The notes: a model not told the origin generated them from the sequence alone. A stretch of 64,000 nt of DNA from an uncultured Chlorobiaceae bacterium (GCA_903994525.1 CAJEXW010000006.1:1-64000), one strand, 5' to 3'. Counted from the first letter of the stretch, positions 35,390-46,744 are shown. Program-made: numbers and translations.

Positions 35390-38300
35390 TTACAGCAGCG
35401 CCCAGGCAAGCAGACCAAATGCTGAGAGACCAACAACTGCAGTTGTTGCGCCATCACCAGAGTGACCTTTACCAGCATAAGGATCAGCCCCATTACTGGT
35501 CGAGATGGTGTCAAAAGCATAGTTTCCACCAGCAAAGTAATTGCCAGCAAGATCACGTACGGCTGTTCCGTCAACAGTGACAACATAGTGGCTGTTTGGT
35601 GCCAGATTGCTGGTTGGATTGATCGTCAGCGTTGTCCCAAAACCCGTTGCAGATGTTGTTACTGCGGCTCCGGTTGTACCGGCTACAGGGTCTGCTGAGG
35701 TGGCAACAATAGCACCTGTTGCAGAGCCCGCATGTACGGCAACCACACCGGCACCCTTCAGAATAGCCTCATTAAAGGTAATGACAATATCGTTGGCATA
35801 ACCACCGTTACCTGTATTTAACGTACTAAACAGAGGCGCAGCGGTGTCATTCGCGTTGGTTTGAAGAAATACAAAGTTCTCAACCGAACGAACAAGATTG
35901 GTTCCATCATTATCAGCAATTGCCCGATTATCCTTTATCTGGTAGGTATTGGTTGCTTCGTCAAGCAGAGTGACGGTATAATCAGATAGACGTCCATTAA
36001 ACTGAACAGTATCAATACCATCTCCACCATCAAGACTGTCATTACCATTACCTCCAGCAATAAATCCATCGATGAGCAGGTCATTACCAGCTTCACCAAA
36101 AATGAGGTCATTTCCACCGAGAGAACCAATCGTGTCATTCCCGGCACCACCATACAGCGTATCATTTCCAGCACCAAGAACCATGTACTGGGCCGAGGCA
36201 TCTCCGACCACGTAGTTCTCACCATCACCACCATCCAGACGCACAGCACCAAAAACCTCAGCAAAAGAGACATTATTCAGATGAATGATTGTCCCGGAAG
36301 GAAGATTGCTGGCATCAATTACAAGGGCTTCCAGGTGGCCCGGACTCGTAAGACTTCCATCAATAGAGATAGGAGCCCCGGCCGCAGCTCCGGCCGCAGC
36401 ATTCAGATTGATAGTGTGAAAGACCGCCTGTGACATTGCCTGCACAGCCGTATTCGAATCTAGTGCCTGTAAATATCTGAAGGCACCTTCGTAAGCTGTT
36501 CCAAAAGTCTGCGCTGAAAGTAACTGTTCTGCTGGCGTTGCTCCAGTTATTACAGTGCCAGTATGATTTACTTCCAATAATCCAGTCCCTGCCGGAAGCG
36601 TTACCGTTGCAGCACCAGTTCCAGCACCTCCCAGTTGAATTGAAGATGCTGTGGTATGAACAGCGACCGTTGTTTTGGTAAAATCAGCACTGTAAACATC
36701 AAAAGTATCAGAATAAGAGGTACCTGCCGCCAGACCCGCATCAAGATTATAGCTCCAGGTGCCGTCACTCTGTAACGCAAAGGTGCCGTAAGTGCCATGA
36801 ACTCCCGACTGAGCGATAAACGTTGCTGGACTGTCACTGTCGGTGATCGTCAACTGTCCCGTGCCGGTACCGCCCGCAGACAAGGTAGCAACTGCAGCGG
36901 TAAGGTGAGCAGGATTGTTGAAAGTAATAGATGTTGAGGCACTGATACCGACCGAGTTATCAGTATCAGCGTCATAGGCATCAACAAGCACCTGGCGAAC
37001 AACTGACGTGTTTGGATTGAGTGAACTGTCATTATAATTGATAGCACGCAATGCTGTGTTAAATGCCGTGTTAGAATTATTTGTTAGGGGGTTAATAATT
37101 TCAAGGGTAATCATGTGTCCCGAGGAATCAACTGTGGTAGTAATCCCATACTGGGTGGAAAGCTGTAGAGCCAGATCAGCATTGATAGACAACTGCTCAT
37201 CTGCGCCATTAATACCATCCAGAGGATTCTCCAACGAGACTACAACTTTTTTAATTGTAACATAGTCAGCAAAAATTGTTGACGTATCAGCAGCTATAGG
37301 GATATTGGTAGCGCCGCCCGGGAGATGATTCTGATTAAATTTTACAGCATAGTCCAGACCGGCAGCGTTTCCATTCAAATCAACTTTAGGAGTCCAGTTG
37401 ACATTGACCAGGGTTGTGGCAGTTGATGTTGCATGGGAGCCATCCAAAGTGACAGTAATCTTTCTGTCACCGGCGGCAGCATTCAGGCTGGTGTTGGTAT
37501 AGTAGATAGACTGTAAAGCCGTTGTGTAGTCAGCAGCACTCCCGGCACCACTGATAACAAGCGGATTACCTACGGTGCCATTTCCGGAAACAGTAAAGGT
37601 ATGTCCATTGACCGTAATGGTTCCAGCAGCCTGTGCTACAGAGTAAAGAGTTTCGTAAGTCGTAATTGCATTATTGACCGCTGTTGCATCAAGCGCCACA
37701 GTGGCTTTCTGGATCAGGTCACCGCGATCAACTGTAGCAAGAGCAAGACTCTGGTCAAAAAGTGCGACACCATCACCACTAACCTTGAAAACGACAGGCA
37801 CTGTTGCCGCAGGACCGACATTAATGGTCGGTGCATCCGCAGCACCTGTTATATTGACCGTAATATCCTGCGTCGTAACACCTCCGTTATGGTCATCAAC
37901 AACAACAGTTAAGGTGGCCGTTACAGTGTCCCCTACAGTAAGGAAGTTAATGGCCTGTTCGGATATCCCATAATTCCAGTTGACGGTGCCACTATTAGCA
38001 ACGATAACCCGATTCAATGTAAAGGCGTTCTCAATCGCAGTTTTCTGTTCCGCAGTGAGTTGGAGCAGACCATTGTTCGCAATAATAGAGGTTGGGAGCA
38101 ACTGGGCAAGCGTTACTGTCGGACGATCTGAAAGATCAACGTCGGTAAAAGTAAAGAAACCAAAGTCATTGAGTTTTCCCCCTTCAGTGATATTTGCAGC
38201 AACAATATCCGGTGTAACGATTGGAGCATCATTGGTACCTGTAACAAGCACTGAGACATCCTGGGTGGAAACACCTCCAAAACCATCATTAAGGGTAATT

Positions 38301-41300
38301 GTATAGGTGGCATTTATCGTCTCCCCTTTCGCAAGGAAGTTAAGATTAGCCTCAGTGGATGTAAAGTTCCAGTTAACAGTATTAGGAGTATTCTGAGTGA
38401 TCGTAAAGGGGGTCAGGGGGTTCACCGCAACTGGCAGAGTCATTGACGTTACGCCATCAGCTTTCAACCAGACAGCAGATTTAAGTGATCGGGTTGCATT
38501 TGCAACATCGTTGTCAGCATCAGTGTATGAGATCGAACCAGCGTCTGATAAAACTGAACCTTCAGTGATATTGCCTGCAACATCGACAACCGAAATAACA
38601 GGTGCTGAGTTTCTGGTTATGTCAACTGTGATATTCTGGATAGCTGTGAGGAGGTTATCACTGACAGTTACGCCGAATGTGGCAAGGACATGCTGGCCTC
38701 TGGTCAACGAAATTGCATTGTCGGGCAAACTGAAATTCCAGTTAACAGTCCCAGTATTCGTATTTGTTGCCAACGCTGATAGAGAAAATCCGTTAGTGAT
38801 GGCAGTGAGCTGCGGTCCAGTCAGGATTCCAATAGTAGTACCGGCAGCATTTAATAGAGTGGCTGATACCAGTGTTGGTAAATCTGTTATCGAAGCAGTT
38901 GGTCGATCAATAAGATCATTATCTGCAAAGGTAAATGAACCACTACTGACAACATTTCCACCGGTGGATACAGATGGCATAAGAGCTGTGCCTGTTACAC
39001 TAACCGGTGTTATGACTGGCGCATCGTTCGTTCCGGTGATGGTAAGGGTGACATTCTGGTTCGCAACTCCTCCATTATGGTCGCCAAGCGTCACGGTAAA
39101 TGTCGCATTGACAACCTCACCAGCGCCAAGGAAAGATATCTTGTCCTCAGTAAGAGCAAAATTCCAGTTGATGGTGCCACCGTTCGTATTGCCGGGAAGA
39201 GCAGAAACCTGAAATGCGTTTTTAAGAGCCGCGACATGTTCTGGCAAAAGGACAGGTCCCGTAGATGAAAAACCTGTGACGGTCGCTGTTGGCCTGTCAT
39301 TTAGATCTGGATCGGCAAAGGTAAACGACCCTCCTGTTGATAAAGGAGCTCCAGGAACAGTCCCTTCGTTTATTGCACCCACTACCGTAACAGTGGTAAC
39401 AACAGGAGCATCATTTGTGCGGATAACATTTAGAGTTGTCGTTGCCGCCAAGCCAATATTGCCATCAACATCAATTGATGTGACATCAATATAGCGGACC
39501 AGATTTGGCGGATATTGTGAATTGATTCCAAACAGAACGGTGTGAAGAGCATTCTGAAACTGAAGAGTGGTGACCGTTTTAGCAACATTCTGACTGAAAG
39601 TGATTGAATTGCCGGTAGTGGCTGTCGTTGTTATGCCATATCCGGCGAGCACTGCCTGGTCAGCGGCATTGATGCTCAATTGATCCTCAACCCCTGGCGT
39701 GCGTACAGCAATGGTGACACTTTGAACGTTCCCCTGAAGGTCAGTTATCGTGGAGTCGGATGCTGCAATCTTTACCCAGGAGGTTACAGCCACTGCAGAT
39801 GCTCCTTCAACGTAACTTGCCGTATAATTCCTGTCGTTGACATTTGGGGTTGCTCCACCATCAAGATCAATGACCGGTGCCCAGGGAACTTTAATCGTCG
39901 CCACTGCTGAAGCAGTCGTCATGACGTTATTGACGGCTACTGGAGAGGCATCCATGAGCTTGAGATCGACATTGATTGAACGATCGCCACCCGTCGCAAA
40001 TGAATTACTGTTATTGTAAACGATTGTTTTCAGAGCCGCTTCATACTGTGTCCATGTTGATGTTCCGGTGAAGGTGACTTTTGTCGTGTTGTTTCCCGTT
40101 ACCGCAAGGTAGGTTGAAGAATCTGAGGGATTGTAGTTTGGCAGTTTGAAGCGAACCTGCGCACCAACTGTTACAATATTTGCGCCCTGAACGTAAAGAG
40201 TTTCGTATGGAGTGTCAACCCCGCCGACCCCAATTGTTGCTGACGCCTGTGTAACCACATCACCAGGAGTGCCGCGAACGATATCCGGATCGTTAATGAA
40301 CACATTATTGCTTATCACCTGTACAGCCGAACCACGGGGAAGGAAGGTGTTTACCGAACCTGTTCCTGCTGTGGTGCTGTCGAGATCAATGGCAGGAATA
40401 TCATTTACAGGTGTTACTGAGAGCTGTACCTGAACAGGAGTTGAGGAGGTCAGGGCTGGAAGTGCAGTGAGCAAACCCGGCTGAACAGGAACACCTCCAT
40501 CAAGAGCAACGACCGTAAATGCATTCTGAATACCATTGGCATTGAGAGGTGCGGTCCAATTGGCAGTGTGTGTTGCATCAATAAGATTGATGTTGACTGC
40601 TGCGAATGGTGTTGTTACACCTGAGATCGTGTTTGTTATCGAAAGTGTGGTACCTGGAGCTAACGTTTTCACCACAAAACCGACAACCGTGCCATCGATA
40701 TCAGCCTCATTCCCCTGGCGTTGCAGGTCTGCAAAGGTTACCGGAATAGCTGTATCCTCACTCCCTGTTGCAACCGGAGCTGCAAACTGAGTTAACGTTG
40801 GGGCATCATTCACCGGAGTGATATTGATGATCTGTGCAGAACTAACCGTGTTAGCTACTGTCGCAACAGCAAGCACCGCATCAGTGAAACTAAAGGTTAT
40901 GCCACGGCTCAGGGTCAAGAAATGATCACTCGTGCTGCTGTATGAAATAGCCCTGGTAAGAGCCTGTACCTGTGCATTGGTTGCAGAGGTAAAGTTAAAC
41001 GTCCACAAAGCACCATTGGAGGATTGTGCTGTTGTTGTGCCAATCTGTATTCCACTGTCAAATACTGCGTAGGTGTTTGCACTTATCTGTGTTGAACTGA
41101 CGCTGATGCCGCTCAATCCGGTTGCAAAGATCGGGAGTAAAAGTGTGTCCCCGGATTCCATACCGGAGGTAATGGAAACTGACATTGAGCCCGTCTTCCA
41201 GTAACTGTCGGTAATGGTAAATGCAGGATTAACAGCCGTCGGCAAGGCATTTTCAGTATAGGGTGTCGTTGCTGCTGTGGCTGTAATAATTGGCGCAGTA

Positions 41301-42640
41301 TTGGTCGCTCCTATTAGCAATTGAGCTGCTGTCAGAGTTGGAACTGGCACCGCAAAATTGACAATTGGCGCTGCATCGTTGGTACCGCCTACAGCAGCAG
41401 CAGTTGCACCCTGTATAACCCCGGCAGCATTATCAACTGCTGGCGCAACAACAACAGCGGGAGCAACAGGAAGAGGATTCGCTGGAAGTGACGGTGTATA
41501 ATTAAGGGCAACGGAATGAGTTCCATAACTGAGAATGGAAGCTGTAACCGTTGCAGGAAGTGTCAACGTGACCGTTGTTGCATTTGCAGCAATAGCAGCT
41601 ATAACTGTTGGATTAGAAAGCACACCATCAACTGATACTGTAAACGATGTCAGAGGAATTGTTAATGCTGCGGCCGCGGCAAGTGCAGCACTATATGTCA
41701 TTACCAAAGAAGAGGTTGCAGCGGCAGTTGCTCCAACTGTAAGTGCGCTTGATAACAAGGTAGGCGCACTGGAGGCAACGGTTGTAACTGCAGAGTTTAC
41801 CAGCGGAAGAACATCGTTTGGCGCTACAGTTATACCCTGAATAACACCACCCGTTAAATCCGTTACACCTGCAGGATAGGATGGCGTATAATTAATAGAA
41901 ATCACATGGGCTCCAGCGGCAAGAGTCGTTGGCAAAAAGAGCTCAACCGTGCCAGTAGAGGTCAGTGCCGCCGCCGCAGTCAGCGTATTGACAATCGAAA
42001 GAGAGGATGGTGTGTAGACAACATTATCAATAGTGACCGAAAAAAGAGAGGGCGATGGGGGGGTAACGGTAGCAAGCGTTGTGCTGTAATTAAGGAGCAC
42101 AACTGAGGTACCTGTAGCCATAGTAGCAGACAAAAATGTAGGGCCTGCCAGCACTTGGTTATACCCGGCAACCTCCAGAACCTCACTCTCAATCACTCCA
42201 CATCTTGCGTCAAGCTCCCAGTTACCACCGAGCGCTGAAGCACCAACAGGCGTGGTTGAAGCAGCAATTCTGGTATTGGTCAGACGGGCCAGCGAAGCTA
42301 AAAATTCCTGACCCTCAATTCCCTCCGCAACGTTGCAACCATACAGGAGAATTTCACCTCTGGCGGACATCGACACACCAATTCTTCTCAAAATCGACGC
42401 ATAATCCTCAACATTATCACTTGTCAGCGACATACTGCCCAACTGAATCGATCCGGTACGTCCATGACTGAGCAAATGAAGTGTGTCGATTTCACATCTG
42501 TCAGAAAGAACCTTGGTAATTTCAGAAAGTCCATCCAGGCCTTGATCAAGAAGATGCACGTCGGCACCAAAAGGTAACCCGGCAAGCAGCGTTTGCTGAT
42601 CCCGAAGATCTCCCGTGATGAAATAAATTGTATTGGGCAT
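35390..42640 (-). CDS. Giant (2416 aa) cell-surface/secreted protein: DUF4347, cadherin/VCBS-like repeats, RTX repeats
   Basis: No signal peptide. Residues 1-155 are a DUF4347 domain (HLLSHGRTG with His59, LLYGCNVAEG with Cys102), which has the H-G/G-C dyad layout of caspase-like folds. About 160-430: two Ala/Thr-rich repeats of about 135 aa sharing NYTPSxPA and VIQG. About 440-1620: cadherin/VCBS-type Ig modules with repeated TPVND or GTNDAP joints. About 2135-2215: RTX nonapeptides (GAGNDTLYGGAGNDT). About 2264-2377: a Big_5/SwmB-like module. The last 18 residues are hydrophobic (VVGLSAFGLLAWALL). RTX repeats without a signal peptide suggest type I secretion, but no T1SS genes are in the window. 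Likely an adhesin or aggregation factor. Confidence 0.88.
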   Translation of the reverse strand: MPNTIYFITGDLRDQQTLLAGLPFGADVHLLDQGLDGLSEITKVLSDRCEIDTLHLLSHGRTGSIQLGSMSLTSDNVEDYASILRRIGVSMSARGEILLYGCNVAEGIEGQEFLASLARLTNTRIAASTTPVGASALGGNWELDARCGVIESEVLEVAGYNQVLAGPTFLSATMATGTSVVLLNYSTTLATVTPPSPSLFSVTIDNVVYTPSSLSIVNTLTAAAALTSTGTVELFLPTTLAAGAHVISINYTPSYPAGVTDLTGGVIQGITVAPNDVLPLVNSAVTTVASSAPTLLSSALTVGATAAATSSLVMTYSAALAAAAALTIPLTSFTVSVDGVLSNPTVIAAIAANATTVTLTLPATVTASILSYGTHSVALNYTPSLPANPLPVAPAVVVAPAVDNAAGVIQGATAAAVGGTNDAAPIVNFAVPVPTLTAAQLLIGATNTAPIITATAATTPYTENALPTAVNPAFTITDSYWKTGSMSVSITSGMESGDTLLLPIFATGLSGISVSSTQISANTYAVFDSGIQIGTTTAQSSNGALWTFNFTSATNAQVQALTRAISYSSTSDHFLTLSRGITFSFTDAVLAVATVANTVSSAQIINITPVNDAPTLTQFAAPVATGSEDTAIPVTFADLQRQGNEADIDGTVVGFVVKTLAPGTTLSITNTISGVTTPFAAVNINLIDATHTANWTAPLNANGIQNAFTVVALDGGVPVQPGLLTALPALTSSTPVQVQLSVTPVNDIPAIDLDSTTAGTGSVNTFLPRGSAVQVISNNVFINDPDIVRGTPGDVVTQASATIGVGGVDTPYETLYVQGANIVTVGAQVRFKLPNYNPSDSSTYLAVTGNNTTKVTFTGTSTWTQYEAALKTIVYNNSNSFATGGDRSINVDLKLMDASPVAVNNVMTTASAVATIKVPWAPVIDLDGGATPNVNDRNYTASYVEGASAVAVTSWVKIAASDSTITDLQGNVQSVTIAVRTPGVEDQLSINAADQAVLAGYGITTTATTGNSITFSQNVAKTVTTLQFQNALHTVLFGINSQYPPNLVRYIDVTSIDVDGNIGLAATTTLNVIRTNDAPVVTTVTVVGAINEGTVPGAPLSTGGSFTFADPDLNDRPTATVTGFSSTGPVLLPEHVAALKNAFQVSALPGNTNGGTINWNFALTEDKISFLGAGEVVNATFTVTLGDHNGGVANQNVTLTITGTNDAPVITPVSVTGTALMPSVSTGGNVVSSGSFTFADNDLIDRPTASITDLPTLVSATLLNAAGTTIGILTGPQLTAITNGFSLSALATNTNTGTVNWNFSLPDNAISLTRGQHVLATFGVTVSDNLLTAIQNITVDITRNSAPVISVVDVAGNITEGSVLSDAGSISYTDADNDVANATRSLKSAVWLKADGVTSMTLPVAVNPLTPFTITQNTPNTVNWNFTSTEANLNFLAKGETINATYTITLNDGFGGVSTQDVSVLVTGTNDAPIVTPDIVAANITEGGKLNDFGFFTFTDVDLSDRPTVTLAQLLPTSIIANNGLLQLTAEQKTAIENAFTLNRVIVANSGTVNWNYGISEQAINFLTVGDTVTATLTVVVDDHNGGVTTQDITVNITGAADAPTINVGPAATVPVVFKVSGDGVALFDQSLALATVDRGDLIQKATVALDATAVNNAITTYETLYSVAQAAGTITVNGHTFTVSGNGTVGNPLVISGAGSAADYTTALQSIYYTNTSLNAAAGDRKITVTLDGSHATSTATTLVNVNWTPKVDLNGNAAGLDYAVKFNQNHLPGGATNIPIAADTSTIFADYVTIKKVVVSLENPLDGINGADEQLSINADLALQLSTQYGITTTVDSSGHMITLEIINPLTNNSNTAFNTALRAINYNDSSLNPNTSVVRQVLVDAYDADTDNSVGISASTSITFNNPAHLTAAVATLSAGGTGTGQLTITDSDSPATFIAQSGVHGTYGTFALQSDGTWSYNLDAGLAAGTSYSDTFDVYSADFTKTTVAVHTTASSIQLGGAGTGAATVTLPAGTGLLEVNHTGTVITGATPAEQLLSAQTFGTAYEGAFRYLQALDSNTAVQAMSQAVFHTINLNAAAGAAAGAPISIDGSLTSPGHLEALVIDASNLPSGTIIHLNNVSFAEVFGAVRLDGGDGENYVVGDASAQYMVLGAGNDTLYGGAGNDTIGSLGGNDLIFGEAGNDLLIDGFIAGGNGNDSLDGGDGIDTVQFNGRLSDYTVTLLDEATNTYQIKDNRAIADNDGTNLVRSVENFVFLQTNANDTAAPLFSTLNTGNGGYANDIVITFNEAILKGAGVVAVHAGSATGAIVATSADPVAGTTGAAVTTSATGFGTTLTINPTSNLAPNSHYVVTVDGTAVRDLAGNYFAGGNYAFDTISTSNGADPYAGKGHSGDGATTAVVGLSAFGLLAWALL

Positions 42641-42885
42641 AGGTTGTAGGGCTTTTATGAGTGATGAGACAATTAAACCTTCTAATTTTTCTAAAACTAT
42701 ATTACGATGGTTACAAAATGAGGCATAACCTCATCGAGGCACATCCTTAACCAAATATAACCCGATATGATAATGATTTTATTCTACTCTTGCAAATGCA
42801 AATTTTTTACAAAAACATCCCATAAAAACCTCCGAAAAAGCTTTTGACTTGTTGGTCGCAATGAATACCAGTGAATAATCTATGT

Positions 42886-42921
42886 AAAAAAAAGGGTCAC
42901 AGCAACTTGTACCGGTGACCC
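42886..42921 (-). terminator. Rho-independent terminator of ppa
   Basis: On the minus strand GGGTCACC (complement of 42914-42921) pairs with GTGACCC (complement of 42894-42900) and is followed by eight T. It lies 68 bases after the ppa stop. Apart from it, the 348-base gap 42641-42988 is AT-rich and should hold the promoter of the giant gene; I see no gene there. Confidence 0.88.
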
Positions 42922-42988
42922 CGCATTTAACGCAATGACTACAAATAAATCAATAAAAAGATACGTCAAGATATTTCTTTTGTAATTT

Positions 42989-43522
42989 TTATTCGTACAC
43001 TTTTCTATAATTATCAATTGCGTGAATAATGCTCTGACGGGCAATATCAGCGCTCTGGAACTCTTCTACAAGCACAGTCTTCTGCTCAAGCGACTTATAC
43101 TCTTCAAAAAAGTGCTTTAATTCAGAGGCAAAGTATGGAGGTAACTGGTCAATAGTCTGAATATGCCCCATACTGACATCATCTTCAGCAACAGCAATGA
43201 TCTTGTCATCACCCTCTCCGTGGTCAATCATGCGCATGACCCCGATGACCCTCGCTCTCACCATGCACAAAGGAACAATATCTGACTGCGAAATAACAAG
43301 AATGTCAAGCGGATCATGGTCATCACCAAGAGTTTTTGGGATAAAACCGTAATTTGCGGGATAAAAAACCGCAGAGTAAAGTACTCGGTCAAGCTTTAGC
43401 ATGCCGGTTTTTTTGTCAAGTTCGTACTTGGTCCTGCTGCCTTTTGAAATCTCGATAATGGCGTTGACAATACTCGGCTGATTCTCTCCGATTTCAACGT
43501 CGTGCCAAGGATTAAAGTTCAT
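42989..43522 (-). CDS. ppa: Inorganic pyrophosphatase (family I)
   Basis: 177 aa. Hydrolyses PPi to phosphate in the cytosol. The family-I motifs are in order: [25 protein letters not shown], the metal-binding [10 protein letters not shown], and a C-terminal FFEEYKSLE. The usual D-G-D-P-x-D is D-H-D-P-L-D here, keeping all three Asp. Monocistronic with a clear terminator. Confidence 0.94.
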   Translation of the reverse strand: MNFNPWHDVEIGENQPSIVNAIIEISKGSRTKYELDKKTGMLKLDRVLYSAVFYPANYGFIPKTLGDDHDPLDILVISQSDIVPLCMVRARVIGVMRMIDHGEGDDKIIAVAEDDVSMGHIQTIDQLPPYFASELKHFFEEYKSLEQKTVLVEEFQSADIARQSIIHAIDNYRKVYE

Positions 43523-43844
43523 GGTTTCAATTTGAAATGCTTATAGGGCTGGTTAAAAAATGCTCCCAAAAATAGCTATTTTTTCGGTTATCCGATAATC
43601 AATAGATGAGAAATTTAGCTGAATGCAAGAAAGTTTTAAGAGAGAGATTCTGCGGATTCATAAGCATCTTTGTATCTTCATTTGCACCAGCAGATGGCAC
43701 TCTGGTTTTTTAGTGCCGCATGAGAGTTCCAGCGTACTGATTGGAGCCCTATCTGTTGATACCAGGCTTTTCTCTCTTTTCGCATGAGCTGTCAAGAGAA
43801 ATAATTATTTCATTTAGTCATTTAGCTTCATCACAATATACACT
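43523..43844. other. Gene-free stretch between divergent ppa and prfC
   Basis: 322 bases with no supported coding frame, no tRNA-like fold and no strong hairpin. It must contain the divergent promoters of ppa and prfC, but I cannot place -35/-10 boxes with confidence. Confidence 0.4.
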
Positions 43845-45422
43845 ATGGATTTAACTAAGGAGACCGCAAGAAGAAAAACCTTTGCCATCATCAGCCACCC
43901 CGATGCGGGCAAGACCACCCTGACCGAAAAATTTCTTCTCTTTGGCGGTGCCATTCAGACAGCCGGGGCCGTTAAAAGCAACAAGATTCGCAAAACAGCC
44001 ACCAGTGATTTTATGGAGATTGAGAAGCAGCGTGGTATTTCGGTTGCTACCTCGGTCATGGGGTTTGAATATGGAGGCAAACGGGTCAATATTCTTGATA
44101 CCCCCGGCCATAAGGACTTTGCCGAAGATACCTATCGAACCTTGACCGCCGTCGACAGCGTCATTCTGGTCGTTGACTGTGTCAAGGGGGTTGAAGAGCA
44201 GACCGAAAAACTGATGGAGGTGTGCCGGATGCGCAATACTCCGGTCATCATCTTTATCAACAAGATGGATCGAGAGGGGCGAAACCCCTTCGAGCTACTT
44301 GATGAACTGGAGCATAAACTGCATATCGTTGTCAGACCCCTCACCTGGCCCATCAGTCAGGGTCAGACGTTTAAAGGAGTCTATAATCTCTATAAAAAAG
44401 AGCTGAACCTCTTTGAAGCCAATACCACCCGAATCAGCGAAAGCCAAATCAAAGTGAGCGATCCGAACGACCCTGAGCTTGAAAAATGGATTCCTGAAAG
44501 TTTCTGTGAAAAACTTCGTGAGGCGGTGACGCTGATTGAGGGTGTGTATGAGCCCTTTCATGTGGAGAGCTATCGATCAGGTGCGCTGGCACCGGTCTTC
44601 TTTGGCAGTGCAATCAACAACTTTGGCATCAGAGAGCTGCTCGAAACTTTCCTGGCCGTCGCCCCAAGCCCGGATGAGCGAGAGGCCAATGAGCGGATCG
44701 TCAAAGCCTCAGAGGAGACGATGAGTGGATTTGTCTTCAAGATACATGCCAACCTCGATCCCAACCACCGCGACCGCACGGCATTTTTTCGGATCTGTTC
44801 GGGCAAATTTGAGCGTAACAAATTTTACCATCACACACGCCTTCAGAAAAAAATCCGCTTTTCAAGTCCAACCCACTTTATGGCCAACGAAAAAAGCGTC
44901 ATTGACGAGGCATGGCCCGGCGATGTGATCGGCCTTTACGACAATGGCTCCCTGAAAATTGGCGACTCCCTCACTGAGGGCGAGGAGCTTCACTTCCGGG
45001 GCATACCAAGCTTTTCACCCGAAATTTTCAAGGCGCTGGAAAACCGCGACCCGCTGAAAGCAAAACAGCTCGACAAGGGGGTGCGCCAGCTCACTGAGGA
45101 GGGTGTTGCCCAGCTCTTTATCCAGCATGGCGTGCGCAAAATCATCGGTACTGTCGGCGAGCTGCAATTTGACGTTATTAAATTCCGGCTTGAACATGAG
45201 TATGGCGCCCAGTGCGACTTCACTCCCCTGCGCTTTCACAAGGCATTCTGGATCACCGGCAAGAACAAGGAGATGCTTGAAGAGTTTATTCGCCGAAAAT
45301 GGAATGCCGTCGCCCGTGACAAAGAGGATAATCCGGTTTTTCTGGCCGAGAGCGAGTGGATGCTGAAAATTGCCAGGGATGACTATCCGGAACTTGAGTT
45401 CCATACCACCTCTGAGATGTAA
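43845..45422 (+). CDS. prfC: Peptide chain release factor 3
   Basis: 525 aa GTPase that frees RF1/RF2 from the ribosome after termination. The G motifs are clear: [13 protein letters not shown] (G1), GISVATSVM (G2), [11 protein letters not shown] (G3) and INKMDREG (G4). EF-G-like domains II and III follow ([24 protein letters not shown]). Length is normal. Its last base is the first A of a possible ATG for the TolC-like gene, so the metal-efflux genes may be partly transcribed from here. Confidence 0.95.
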   Translation: MDLTKETARRKTFAIISHPDAGKTTLTEKFLLFGGAIQTAGAVKSNKIRKTATSDFMEIEKQRGISVATSVMGFEYGGKRVNILDTPGHKDFAEDTYRTLTAVDSVILVVDCVKGVEEQTEKLMEVCRMRNTPVIIFINKMDREGRNPFELLDELEHKLHIVVRPLTWPISQGQTFKGVYNLYKKELNLFEANTTRISESQIKVSDPNDPELEKWIPESFCEKLREAVTLIEGVYEPFHVESYRSGALAPVFFGSAINNFGIRELLETFLAVAPSPDEREANERIVKASEETMSGFVFKIHANLDPNHRDRTAFFRICSGKFERNKFYHHTRLQKKIRFSSPTHFMANEKSVIDEAWPGDVIGLYDNGSLKIGDSLTEGEELHFRGIPSFSPEIFKALENRDPLKAKQLDKGVRQLTEEGVAQLFIQHGVRKIIGTVGELQFDVIKFRLEHEYGAQCDFTPLRFHKAFWITGKNKEMLEEFIRRKWNAVARDKEDNPVFLAESEWMLKIARDDYPELEFHTTSEM

Positions 45423-45433
45423 TGGAGATACCC

Positions 45434-46744
45434 ATGAAGAAGCTTCTGGTGTTCGTTGTGTTGCTCCACCTCTCTCTTCCGTTTGCCACAGCCAAATCGG
45501 AGGAGAAAAAGGTGCATGCTGAAGATCTCCACCTTCTGGTTGCTGCCGCTGTGGCAAATAACCCTGAATTAAAATCTTCAGAGGCTCGATGGAAGATGTT
45601 TGCAAGCAGGGCAAAACAGGCTGCTGCACTGGAGGATCCCATGTTCATGCTCAAACTCCAGAATGTCTCCCCTTCCGATCCATGGGTGTTAAACAAGGAT
45701 CCCCAGTCGGCAAAGGTGATTGGCCTTTCGCAGCAGCTTCCCTTTTGGGGCAAACGTGCTCTCCGTCAGGAGGTTGCCAACCATGAAGCTGAATCCTGGA
45801 GATGGGCTGTTGAAGAGCGCAAGCTTGAGTTGACCAAAATGGTGAAAGAGAGCTATTACCAGATTTGGGGTGTCGACAAAGAGCTTGCTGTTGTCGATAA
45901 AAATCTGAACCTTCTCACTGATTTTGTGGCCATTACCGAGTTGAAATACTCGCTTGGCCAGGGCGTGCAACAGGACATCTTTAAGGCTGCTCTTGAAAAG
46001 TCAAGGATGCTTGAAATGCAGATTATCCTTCAGCAGCAGCGTAAAAGCCTTGAGGCGACCCTTAATTTTCTTCTTCATCGCCCTGGAAACACTCCGGTCG
46101 GAACAGTTTCTGACTTTTCTCTTCCCCAGGTGGCGCTCTCGCCTGAACAGTTGTATGCCTCTGCCACAGAGCAACGTGCGCAGGTCAAGAGTCTGACCAG
46201 TCTTGAGCGCAAAAGTGAAGCCTCACAACGGCTTGCGGAGAGGGAGAAATATCCCGATTTCAACCTCTCCCTTGAATATATGTTCCGCGAACCGGTCTCG
46301 ACCACCATGGCACCCGACCCTGGCGATGACATGGTCTCTCTTGCAATAACTTTCAATCTACCCTTCCAGCAGGAAAAACGTCGACAGATGCGCATCGAAT
46401 CATCCTACGAACGAATCATGGCAACTGAAGAGCTGAATGCCCTGAAAAGCGCTCTTTCACTGACCATCAACGAAACTGTTGTGCAACTGGAACGTCGCCG
46501 CAAACTGGTTGAACTCTACAAGGGGGGCATCATTCCCCAGGCAGAGCAGTCGCTTGAGTCAGCGCTTGTCAGCTATCAGGTTGGCAAGGTTGATTTTTTA
46601 ACGCTGCTCGACAGCCGTATGAATCTCTTTAACTCTGAGCGGGCGCTCTATGATTCGCAGAGCGAGTACATGATGAAGTTGGCTCAGCTCGAGGCGGCGA
46701 CTGGAACAGAACTCGGCACGGCAAACGCGTCTCAACATCCCTGA
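45434..46744 (+). CDS. TolC/CusC-type outer-membrane efflux protein
   Basis: Start at 45434 (MKKLLVFVVLLHLSLPF), preceded by GGAG at 45424-45427; an ATG at 45422 overlapping the prfC stop is less likely. 436 aa. Signal peptide about 1-20, then two long alpha-helical halves of the OEP fold, with the typical ANNPELKSSEARW near the start and VGKVDFLTLLDSRMNLF near the end. Outer-membrane exit duct for the CusBA pump encoded next. Confidence 0.88.
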   Translation: MKKLLVFVVLLHLSLPFATAKSEEKKVHAEDLHLLVAAAVANNPELKSSEARWKMFASRAKQAAALEDPMFMLKLQNVSPSDPWVLNKDPQSAKVIGLSQQLPFWGKRALRQEVANHEAESWRWAVEERKLELTKMVKESYYQIWGVDKELAVVDKNLNLLTDFVAITELKYSLGQGVQQDIFKAALEKSRMLEMQIILQQQRKSLEATLNFLLHRPGNTPVGTVSDFSLPQVALSPEQLYASATEQRAQVKSLTSLERKSEASQRLAEREKYPDFNLSLEYMFREPVSTTMAPDPGDDMVSLAITFNLPFQQEKRRQMRIESSYERIMATEELNALKSALSLTINETVVQLERRRKLVELYKGGIIPQAEQSLESALVSYQVGKVDFLTLLDSRMNLFNSERALYDSQSEYMMKLAQLEAATGTELGTANASQHP

